Assembly: GCA_031550725.1 (NCBI GenBank) | Contig: JAVBOH010000039.1 | Span: forward strand, 1 to 30,274 | Direction of reading: 5' to 3' | Length of the DNA stretch: 30,274 bases | Source: UBA946 sp031550725 | Lineage (GTDB): Bacteria > Bacillota > Clostridia > Oscillospirales > Ruminococcaceae | Shown here: in pieces, positions 1-6,545 of the stretch | Layout of the letters: each line of letters begins with the position of its first letter | Numbering within the stretch: position 1 is the stretch's first letter | Made by a program: the position numbers and the translations under genes | The notes under the pieces: generated by a model | The model's database searches: none | Told to the model about the DNA's origin: nothing | Seen by the model: only the letters and a program-made list of their open reading frames with translations

Positions 1-55
1 CGGACGCCGCGATGGCCCTCAGTGACGGGATTTCAGACGTGTGCTCTTCCTATCT
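1..55. other. Residual Illumina adapter at contig end (artefact)
   Basis: Bases 22-55 align without gaps to the Illumina read-2 / index adapter (core TTCAGACGTGTGCTCTTCC at 32-50) with three mismatches in 34 positions. The eight bases before it (14-21) sit where an index would be, and 1-13 loosely resemble the end of the P7 oligo. Genomic sequence begins at about 56, in the middle of a tandem repeat, which explains why the assembly stopped here. Any start codon placed in this stretch is artificial. Confidence 0.93.
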
Positions 56-56
56 T

Positions 57-1532
57 GACGGTGGTAATACTGGTGACGGTGGTAATACTGGCGACGGTGG
101 AAATACTGGAGACGGTGGAAACACTGGAGACGGTGGAAACACTGGCGACGGTGGAAACACTGGCGACGGTGGTAACACTGGCGACGGTGGTAACACTGGC
201 GACGGTGGAAATACTGGCGATGGCGGTAACACTGGCGATGGTGGTAACACTGGCGATGGCGGTAACACTGGCGACGGTGGAAACACTGGCGATGGTGGTA
301 ACACTGGTGACGGTGGTAACACTGGAGACGGTGGTAACACTGGCGAAGGTGGTAACACTGGCGATGGCGGTAATACTGGAGATGGTGGAAACACTGGCGA
401 CGGCGGAAATACTGGCGATGGTGGTAAGACTGGAGACGGTGGTAATACTGGAGACGGTGGTAACACTGGCGATGGCGGTAATACTGGTGACGGTGGCAAC
501 ACTGGCGACGGCGGTAACACTGGAGACGGTGGTAATACTGGAGACGGCGGTAATACTGGCGACGGTGGTAACACTGGCGATGGTGGTAACACTGGCGACG
601 GTGGAAACACTGGCGATGGTGGAAACACTGGCGATGGTGGAAACACTGGCGACGGTGGTAACACTGGCGATGGTGGTAACACTGGCGACGGTGGTAACAC
701 TGGCGATGGTGGAAACACTGGCGATGGCGGTAACACTGGCGATGGTGGTAACACTGGCGATGGTGGAAACACTGGTGACGGTGGAAACACTGGTGACGGT
801 GGAAACACTGGCGACGGCGGAAACACTGGCGATGGCGGTAATACTGGCGATGGTGGAAACACTGGTGACGGTGGAAATACTGGTGACGGTGGTAACACTG
901 GCGATGGTGGCAACACTGGTGACGGCGGAAATACTGGTGACGGTGGAAATACTGGCGACGGTGGTAACACTGGCGATGGTGGAAATACTGGCGACGGTGG
1001 TAACACTGGCGATGGCGGTAATACTGGCGATGGTGGTAACACTGGTGACGGTGGCAATACTGGCGACGGTGGTAACACTGGCGATGGCGGTAATACTGGC
1101 GATGGCGGTAATACTGGCGACGGTGGAAACACTGGCGATGGCGGAAACACTGGCGACGGCGGAAACACTGGCGACGGCGGAAACACTGGCGACGGTGGCA
1201 ACACTGGTGACGGTGGAAATACTGGTGACGGTGGAAACACTGGTGACGGTGGCAACACTGGTGACGGTGGTAACACTGGCGATGGTGGTAACACTGGCGA
1301 TGGCGGTAATACTGGCGATGGTGGTAACACTGGTGACGGTGGTAACACTGGAGACGGTGGTAACACTGGCGATGGTGGTAACACTGGCGATGGCGGTAAT
1401 ACTGGTGACGGTGGAAATACTGGTGACGGTGGTAACACTGGCGACGGTGGTAACACTGGTGACGGCGGTAATACTGGCGATGGCGGTAACACTGGCGATG
1501 GTGGAAATACTGGCGACGGTGGTAACACTGGT
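57..1532 (+). repeat. 82-copy, 18-bp in-frame tandem repeat
   Basis: The unit is GAC GGT GGT AAT ACT GGT and its synonymous variants. 82 units fit exactly between 57 and 1532 with no insertion or deletion; a partial unit follows to 1544. Variation is almost entirely at third positions (GAT/GAC, GGT/GGC/GGA, AAT/AAC), so units differ in DNA but hardly in protein. The synonymous spread suggests an old array kept for its peptide sequence rather than a fresh expansion. Copy number should be treated with care because the contig ends inside the array. Confidence 0.97.
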
Positions 1533-1868
1533 GACGGCGGAAATAATACCCCAACTTCATTCGACAACCCACAGATTCCACTTTCCGAAACAACTGACAC
1601 TACAACAGATATAACTACTCAGAATCAGACTGATTCAACTACTGATAGTAACGTTGATACTGATTCTGATGATGATACAACTACAACATTTGATAATTCA
1701 CCAGTTCCACTTGGCGGCGGTGATAATGATCAGACTGATTCATCAAGCACTAACCCAACAACTGGTACTTCAGTTGCAGTTCCTGCTGGTGCTGCTGGTG
1801 TTGCAATCGCTTCAATGCTTGCAATGCTTAAGGCTAGCAAAAAGCGTCGTGAAGAAGAAAACGCATAA
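57..1868 (+). CDS. Surface-anchored GGNTGD hexapeptide-repeat protein, C-terminal part
   Basis: The visible 603 residues lack the true N-terminus, because the reading frame runs back into adapter sequence at 55. Residues 1-492, counted from base 57, are 82 unbroken copies of D-G-G-N-T-G; only two residues vary (Glu for Asp at 345-347, Lys for Asn at 426-428). Then follow a Thr/Ser/Asp-rich stalk holding two related motifs, SFDNPQIPL and TFDNSPVPL, an NPTTG sequence (1752-1766), a hydrophobic segment and a basic tail (KASKKRR). NPXTG plus hydrophobic helix plus Arg/Lys tail is the layout of a sortase sorting signal in Clostridia, so I infer a cell-surface protein on a long flexible, acidic stalk. 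The functional head, if any, is missing. A plain membrane-anchored protein is the alternative. The gene is followed at once by a terminator. Confidence 0.8.
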   Translation, partial: DGGNTGDGGNTGDGGNTGDGGNTGDGGNTGDGGNTGDGGNTGDGGNTGDGGNTGDGGNTGDGGNTGDGGNTGDGGNTGDGGNTGDGGNTGDGGNTGEGGNTGDGGNTGDGGNTGDGGNTGDGGKTGDGGNTGDGGNTGDGGNTGDGGNTGDGGNTGDGGNTGDGGNTGDGGNTGDGGNTGDGGNTGDGGNTGDGGNTGDGGNTGDGGNTGDGGNTGDGGNTGDGGNTGDGGNTGDGGNTGDGGNTGDGGNTGDGGNTGDGGNTGDGGNTGDGGNTGDGGNTGDGGNTGDGGNTGDGGNTGDGGNTGDGGNTGDGGNTGDGGNTGDGGNTGDGGNTGDGGNTGDGGNTGDGGNTGDGGNTGDGGNTGDGGNTGDGGNTGDGGNTGDGGNTGDGGNTGDGGNTGDGGNTGDGGNTGDGGNTGDGGNTGDGGNTGDGGNTGDGGNTGDGGNTGDGGNTGDGGNTGDGGNTGDGGNTGDGGNTGDGGNTGDGGNTGDGGNNTPTSFDNPQIPLSETTDTTTDITTQNQTDSTTDSNVDTDSDDDTTTTFDNSPVPLGGGDNDQTDSSSTNPTTGTSVAVPAGAAGVAIASMLAMLKASKKRREEENA

Positions 1869-1873
1869 TTAAC

Positions 1874-1916
1874 TTAACCCCCTATGAAATATATCATAGG
1901 GGGTTAATTCTTTTTC
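1874..1916 (+). terminator. Rho-independent terminator of the repeat-protein gene
   Basis: A perfect 14-bp stem, TTAACCCCCTATGA with TCATAGGGGGTTAA, closes a 6-nt loop and is followed by TTCTTTTTC, just after the stop codon at 1866-1868. Confidence 0.93.
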
Positions 1917-1920
1917 GCAT

Positions 1921-1951
1921 AAAAAAGCCACTCTTTCGAGTGGCTTTTAGT
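1921..1951 (-). terminator. Terminator of the rnf operon
   Basis: Read on the minus strand, stem GCCACTC/GAGTGGC with a GAAA tetraloop, extended by flanking A/T pairs, is followed by six T residues. It starts directly after the stop codon of the DUF3592 gene at 1953, so it ends the apbE-rnf transcript. It lies back to back with the terminator of the convergent repeat-protein gene. Confidence 0.9.
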
Positions 1952-1952
1952 T

Positions 1953-2405
1953 TTAATGATTTAACGACACTGCAATTCCAATTACAGCAGCTATTATACC
2001 AATTCCCGCACATAACGAACCAACACAGATGAAAATTACAGCCATAGTTTTGCTTGAATTATCATTGTCGATTATAAATTCATCAGGATTATCAGGGTTA
2101 TATAAAAGCTCTATATGCTGCCCGATTTCATATTCAAACGTTCCACTATGTGTACCTTCAAAATTCCTATATGAGTATCCTGATACATTATATTCAAGAA
2201 CTGGAGCATAGGTTTTAGAATGAGTTCCATCACTATCAGTACTAATATTTATATGCATATCTACAACGATTGCATCAGTTAATGATGTGCATACTTCTTT
2301 TTTGTGTTTATATACTCTGAATATCATTAACCCGACTAGTATAAAAACTACACCAATCAAAAGAAATAATCCGCAAAAAGCTATAAAAAAACCTTTATCA
2401 ACCAT
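1953..2405 (-). CDS. DUF3592 family membrane protein
   Basis: 150 residues: an N-terminal membrane helix (about 6-30), an extracytoplasmic beta-rich region with YAPVLEYNVSGYSY and IELLYNPDNPDEFIID, and a second C-terminal helix (about 120-147). The pattern of an Y-x-P-V-x-E-Y segment followed by Y-N-P-x-N-P-x-E-F is characteristic of DUF3592, a family of unknown function. The start is preceded by GAGG at normal distance. It begins only 13 bases after the rnfB stop and lies between rnfB and the operon terminator, so it is probably transcribed with the Rnf genes. Whether it has a role in Rnf is unknown; read-through expression of an unrelated gene is equally possible. Confidence 0.8.
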   Translation of the reverse strand: MVDKGFFIAFCGLFLLIGVVFILVGLMIFRVYKHKKEVCTSLTDAIVVDMHINISTDSDGTHSKTYAPVLEYNVSGYSYRNFEGTHSGTFEYEIGQHIELLYNPDNPDEFIIDNDNSSKTMAVIFICVGSLCAGIGIIAAVIGIAVSLNH

Positions 2406-2418
2406 TTTGTTTCCTCAC

Positions 2419-3255
2419 TTATGATAACATTGATGGTGATGGAAGTATTTTAACATTGTATATAGTATCACATTTACGTATTGCTTTGGTAGGACAAGCA
2501 GCGGCACAATCACCGCAGGCAGTACATTTATCATAATCAATACGTGCAAGATTATCAACAACAGTTATTGCACCAACAGGGCATTTTTTTGTGCAAATCT
2601 TGCAGCCAATACATCCTCCGGCACAAGTTGCACGAACAACTTTTCCTGATTCAGTGGATGAACAGCATACATCAATATGCTTTGATAAATCTCTAACAAC
2701 AATGATATGATTAGGGCAAGCCTTAACACACAATCCGCAGCCAATACATTTGGATTTATCAATTCTTGACAACCCATCCTTAATAATAACAGCATCATTA
2801 GGACAAGCAGCCTTACAATCACCAAAGCCTAAGCAACCATGTGTACAAACCTCACTGCCGTCATAAAAACGGTTTGCAGCAACACAGGTTTGCTTACCAT
2901 GAAAAACGTATTTACTTTTGGTAGCGTTGCAGTCACCGTTGCAAAGAACTACTGCGACTTGTGATTCAACAGCCTGTACTTCAAGTCCCATCAGCTCGGA
3001 TATATCTTCCATGCAGTCACTTCCGCCTGGTTTGCAAAGGTTTGCAGGAACACCGTCATTAACAATAGCAGCAGCATAATCGTTGCAGCCTGCATATCCG
3101 CAAGCGCCACAGTTAACCTGCGGTAAAATTTCATTAACAGAATCAATTCTTGGGTCAGTCTTTACTTCAAAAACCTTTGAGGCAACAGTCAGCAAAACTC
3201 CTGCAAACAGACCAAGTCCAAGGAAAACTAACACAGGGAATAGATAAGCAGTCAT
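2419..3255 (-). CDS. rnfB: Rnf complex subunit RnfB (polyferredoxin)
   Basis: 278 residues. RnfB is the ferredoxin-interacting iron-sulfur subunit of the Rnf complex, which couples electron flow from reduced ferredoxin to NAD+ with ion pumping. Residues 4-26 form the membrane anchor. C49, C52, C57 and C74 (CGACGYAGC...C) form the [4Fe-4S] domain typical of RnfB. Further Cys clusters are C137/C141/C147/C151, C170/C173/C176/C180, C215/C218/C221/C225 and C244/C247/C250/C254, giving a long clostridial-type polyferredoxin tail rather than the short proteobacterial form. It is the last rnf gene, 36 bases after rnfA, in the order C-D-G-E-A-B usual for Clostridia. Confidence 0.95.
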   Translation of the reverse strand: MTAYLFPVLVFLGLGLFAGVLLTVASKVFEVKTDPRIDSVNEILPQVNCGACGYAGCNDYAAAIVNDGVPANLCKPGGSDCMEDISELMGLEVQAVESQVAVVLCNGDCNATKSKYVFHGKQTCVAANRFYDGSEVCTHGCLGFGDCKAACPNDAVIIKDGLSRIDKSKCIGCGLCVKACPNHIIVVRDLSKHIDVCCSSTESGKVVRATCAGGCIGCKICTKKCPVGAITVVDNLARIDYDKCTACGDCAAACPTKAIRKCDTIYNVKILPSPSMLS

Positions 3256-3291
3256 ATAATTTTTTTCCTTTCTTGTTTGGAGTAGGAGTTA

Positions 3292-3870
3292 TTACGAGAA
3301 CAAACCTGCAAATCCCATAAAACTTACAGAAACAATTGATGCCGCTATAAGAGTTGATGGAATACCTTTGAATGTTGCAGGAATATCGGATGCATCAATA
3401 CGTGAACGCACACCGCTGAAAATTACAAGTGCAAGGGTAAATCCAAGTCCTGCACCAAGTGAGTTTACACATGATTGAAGAAGTGTATAGCTGTTATCAA
3501 TGTTTAGGATTGTTACACCCAAAACTGCACAGTTAGTTGTAATCAGCGGCAGATAAACGCCAAGGCCTTTATAAAGTGATGGTATTTTCTTCTTCAAAAC
3601 CATTTCAACAAGCTGTACAAAAAGTGCAATTATCAAAATGAAAGCGATAGTTTTGAGGTAGTAAAGTCCCATTGGTTCGAGTATAAAAACATACACAGGA
3701 TATGTACACAACGTTGCACAAACCATTACAAATGTTACAGCAACTCCCATTCCGACAGCACTGTCAAGCTTTTTTGAAACGCCAAGAAAAGGGCAAATAC
3801 CCATAAATTTTGACAAAACGAAGTTGTCAACAAGCATTGCGCTCATTAAAATTATAAGCAAGTCTTTCAT
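3292..3870 (-). CDS. rnfA: Rnf complex subunit RnfA
   Basis: 192 residues, six predicted membrane helices. RnfA and RnfE are inverted-topology paralogues that together hold a membrane-embedded [2Fe-2S] cluster; the expected Cys residues are present here at C26 (MGICPFLG) and C114 (TTNCAVLG). The start overlaps the rnfE stop by 4 bases (ATGA), indicating translational coupling. Length and motifs match full-length RnfA/NqrE. Confidence 0.95.
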   Translation of the reverse strand: MKDLLIILMSAMLVDNFVLSKFMGICPFLGVSKKLDSAVGMGVAVTFVMVCATLCTYPVYVFILEPMGLYYLKTIAFILIIALFVQLVEMVLKKKIPSLYKGLGVYLPLITTNCAVLGVTILNIDNSYTLLQSCVNSLGAGLGFTLALVIFSGVRSRIDASDIPATFKGIPSTLIAASIVSVSFMGFAGLFS

Positions 3871-4550
3871 TCTTCTATCTGAACTCCTTCCTTGTTAAAT
3901 GTAGGACATGATGCCGCATTAGGACAGTTTGCACAGCCAATAGTCTGTGGAGGCTTTTTATTTGCAATTTTATTTATCACTGCTATAACAAGACCTAGGA
4001 TGAAAAATCCTCCTGCCGGCATTATGAAAATTGTCATTGTTGACGGTAAATGCAAAGGTATATTCATCCATGTTCCTGCACCTAAGATTTCACGAATACT
4101 TCCCACAACAAACAGTGCAAGAGTAAATCCAAGTCCCATTCCAATACCGTCAAGCACTGAACGGAAAACGCCGTTTTTTGATGCATACCCTTCAGCACGT
4201 CCAAAAATAATACAGTTAACTGTAATAAGTGAAAGGAACAATCCAAGATTATCATAAAGTGCTGGTAAATAGCCTTTCAATATAAATTCGATAAGCGTTA
4301 CAAAGCTTGCTATAATAACAATAAAGCAAGGCAATCGAACAGCTTTAGGGATGACATTTTTTAGGAGTGAGATAACAAGATTTGAGCAAATGAGAACAAA
4401 GGTTGTCGCAAGTCCCATACCAATTCCGTTTGATGCCATTGTGGTTACAGCGAGTGTCGGGCACATACCAAGAAGTGTTACAAGGGTTGGATTTTCCTTT
4501 ATTATGCCTTTGGTAAGCTCATAAAGATTACTGGTTTTTTCTCTTGCCAC
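3867..4550 (-). CDS. rnfE: Rnf complex subunit RnfE
   Basis: 227 residues starting at GTG; the start is fixed by AAAGGAGG located inside the end of rnfG about 8 bases upstream. Several membrane helices; Cys ligands for the shared [2Fe-2S] centre are C30 (GMCPTLAV) and C113 (VNCIIFGRAEG). After the last helix there is an extra tail with C206, C209 and C215 (GCANCPNAASC), which may bind another metal or cluster or form disulfides. It directly abuts rnfG and overlaps rnfA. Confidence 0.95.
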   Translation of the reverse strand: MAREKTSNLYELTKGIIKENPTLVTLLGMCPTLAVTTMASNGIGMGLATTFVLICSNLVISLLKNVIPKAVRLPCFIVIIASFVTLIEFILKGYLPALYDNLGLFLSLITVNCIIFGRAEGYASKNGVFRSVLDGIGMGLGFTLALFVVGSIREILGAGTWMNIPLHLPSTMTIFIMPAGGFFILGLVIAVINKIANKKPPQTIGCANCPNAASCPTFNKEGVQIEE

Positions 4551-5354
4551 TTAGCCCGCCTCCTTTTCGCTGTGTGCCTGCAATGCGATTTCCACAGCAT
4601 GATAAATTCCGTTTGATGAATAAGTTGCACCTGTTATAACATCAAAATTAAAGCTATAATTAACATCTGGTGCTTCTTCATGACCAGCGGTTGCACCTGT
4701 ATCAGCGTCAGCTTTAGTATAACTTTCAGTTGCACCTGTGTCTGTATCCTTTTCATTATGAGCAGTTGCACCTGTATCAACATCAGTTTCCGTATGATCT
4801 TGTGTTGCATGAGTTTCAGTATCAGCGGCCTTAGGCATTAATGCGGATATCTCCTCATCAGTACCCCATACAGCTTTGGCTTTTACCTTTTTCACTTCGA
4901 TGCCATCATCAGTTTTCACAGACAGATTACTTTCATCAAGACCTATGAATTGTGAAAGGAATGTATCATCCTGCACCTTTGTGCCAAGACCTGGGGTTTC
5001 ACTGATTGTAAGGATATATATACCTTTAATTTTATCATTTTCATCAAATCCGACAAGAACATGAAGTCCACCTGAATTATAGCCATCGGTTGTGATTTCA
5101 TATGCACGAAGTCCATTTGCAGTTGCAAGAACGGAAGTAACTCCATCATAAGTTTTAACTGTATCATCGGCATTCTTCAAAATTGAAAAATCATTTGAGC
5201 TGCCATATATTTCATCAAGACCTAAAATCATTTTGTCTGTAATAACACCGGCATTATCAACATATGTTGCTTCATACGCCAGAACTAAAAGTATGCACGC
5301 AATGATACAAATTATAGTTAAGACCAAAGGCGGTTTAATTTTTTCTTTAAACAT
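4551..5354 (-). CDS. rnfG: Rnf complex subunit RnfG, with extended motif-rich linker
   Basis: 267 residues, longer than most RnfG proteins I know of (roughly 180-210). Residues 9-28 are the single membrane helix; the rest is the extracytoplasmic FMN-binding domain. The canonical flavinylation site is DVITGATYSS at 238-247, with FMN expected on T244 through a phosphoester bond made by ApbE. Between the domain core (ending about 175) and this site lies an acidic, low-complexity insertion (about 178-232) holding three more D-x-D-T-G-A-T sequences at 191-197, 203-209 and 216-222, spaced 12-13 residues apart. These match the general D-x-x-[ST]-G-A-T pattern recognised by ApbE. The rest of the domain (for example SETPGLGTKV at 118-127) looks normal, so the protein should be functional. 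Confidence 0.94.
   Translation of the reverse strand: MFKEKIKPPLVLTIICIIACILLVLAYEATYVDNAGVITDKMILGLDEIYGSSNDFSILKNADDTVKTYDGVTSVLATANGLRAYEITTDGYNSGGLHVLVGFDENDKIKGIYILTISETPGLGTKVQDDTFLSQFIGLDESNLSVKTDDGIEVKKVKAKAVWGTDEEISALMPKAADTETHATQDHTETDVDTGATAHNEKDTDTGATESYTKADADTGATAGHEEAPDVNYSFNFDVITGATYSSNGIYHAVEIALQAHSEKEAG
4689..4784 (-). repeat. Triplicated DxDTGAT motif within rnfG
   Basis: Three copies of a 12-13-codon unit encode DVDTGAT, DTDTGAT and DADTGAT separated by short charged spacers. The core DNA ACAGGTGCAAC is shared by all three and by the genuine flavinylation site downstream, which is consistent with origin by local duplication of that site. Confidence 0.85.
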
Positions 5355-5356
5355 AA

Positions 5357-6400
5357 TCAGAAATCATTCCTTTCCGGATCAAGAAATTTCTTGTCATATT
5401 TCTCTTTCCAATTTGAAAATATTTCTTTTGGGGAACGTTTCTGTGTATCAATTGCACCAAATGCCTTTGTTCTTGTAAGCTTGTCAATATAAGGTGTGAG
5501 CAAATTCATAATAAGAATTGAGAACGAAACCCCCTCAGGATAGCTGCCAAACTGTCTTATAACAAAAGTAATAACAGCACACCCAAGCCCGAAAATAAGC
5601 TTACCCTTGTTTGTAAGCGGAGTTGTTGTGTAGTCTGTCGCCATGAAAAATGCACCTATCATAAGTCCGCCTGCAAGCACCTGATAAACCGTTTCAACGC
5701 CGCTGCCTGTATAAATAAATGTCAGCAGTGAAAATGCACCTATGTACACAAGTGGTGTCACAGGAGAAATAACTCTAGTAAGCATTAGGAAAAGTCCGCC
5801 GATAATAAGTGCCAGCGCACAGGTTTCACCAATACAGCCGCCTGTTGTTCCAAGCAGCATATCCTTTAATGTGAATGGTGCCATTTTATAAAGCACGCCA
5901 TCAGCACCAGTATATTCAAGCCACTGCGCAGCAAGTGGTGTTGCTCCAGTAACATTATCTGCACTGAATGGCACAACCCATTTTGTCATATGACTTGTAA
6001 AAGAGAGCATGAGTACAATTCTTGCGGCAATAGCAGGGTTTGCAAAGTTTTGACCAATGCCGCCGAAAAGCTGTTTAACAATAACAATTGCGATAAAGCT
6101 GCCTATTACGCAAACATAAATAGGACAAGTTGCAGGCAAATTCATGCCAAGTAAAAGTCCTGTTACAATAGCAGAAAGGTCATAAACCTTTTGAGTACGC
6201 CTCATAACAAGGTAGCAGACAATTTCAAACAAAACGCTTGAAATTATACAAGCAAACAAAACAAAAAATGCATGCATTCCGAAAAATGCACAGCCTGCAA
6301 TAGCAGCAGGCATTAAAGCCAATATAACCAGTGCCATTATTTTCTGTGTTGTTATGTCGGCACGTCTATGCGGTGACGGTGATACAACTAAACCGTTCAA
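5357..6400 (-). CDS. rnfD: Rnf complex subunit RnfD
   Basis: 347 residues, multi-helix membrane subunit that carries covalently bound FMN. The attachment motif is DNVTGATPL at 148-156, with FMN expected on T154. The N-terminal SPSPHRR and the segment GGIGQNFANPAIAAR (113-127) are conserved in the RnfD/NqrB family. It lies 2 bases upstream of rnfG and about 145 bases downstream of rnfC; that gap holds three hairpins. Ends with a hydrophilic tail typical of clostridial RnfD. Confidence 0.95.
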   Translation of the reverse strand: MNGLVVSPSPHRRADITTQKIMALVILALMPAAIAGCAFFGMHAFFVLFACIISSVLFEIVCYLVMRRTQKVYDLSAIVTGLLLGMNLPATCPIYVCVIGSFIAIVIVKQLFGGIGQNFANPAIAARIVLMLSFTSHMTKWVVPFSADNVTGATPLAAQWLEYTGADGVLYKMAPFTLKDMLLGTTGGCIGETCALALIIGGLFLMLTRVISPVTPLVYIGAFSLLTFIYTGSGVETVYQVLAGGLMIGAFFMATDYTTTPLTNKGKLIFGLGCAVITFVIRQFGSYPEGVSFSILIMNLLTPYIDKLTRTKAFGAIDTQKRSPKEIFSNWKEKYDKKFLDPERNDF

Positions 6401-6443
6401 AATATCAGTTCCTTTCGATTTGGATTTATCTATAATGCGTTAA

Positions 6444-6504
6444 GTTTAAAATGCTGCGCATTTTAAACGGAGCTGTGCTCCTTTTTGCACCAAAGGTGCA
6501 AAAA
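6444..6504 (-). repeat. Cluster of three consecutive hairpins between rnfC and rnfD
   Basis: Three perfect inverted repeats lie head to tail: GTTTAAAATG/CATTTTAAAC (6444-6453, 6459-6468, 5-nt loop), GGAGC/GCTCC (6469-6473, 6477-6481) and TTTTTGCACC/GGTGCAAAAA (6482-6491, 6495-6504). None is followed by a T-run on the minus strand, so a terminator is unlikely. They could stabilise or process the mRNA within the operon, or be a copy of a small palindromic element. Confidence 0.8.
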
Positions 6505-6545
6505 ACTACCTGTATATCTGTTTTAAAGTTAAACAACTATATAAT

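Noticed and set aside
57..1532. RTX calcium-binding nonapeptides or a CRISPR-like array
   Set aside because: The period is six residues, not nine, and lacks the hydrophobic position of RTX repeats; units are directly adjacent with no spacers, so not CRISPR.
19..1614. Long open frames in other phases and on the minus strand across the repeat array (PPSPV-type, Cys/His/Arg-type and Thr/Leu/Val-type repeats)
   Set aside because: An 18-bp repeat without stops stays open in several frames automatically. Codon variation is at third positions of the GGNTGD frame only, and that frame alone continues into a sensible C-terminal anchor.
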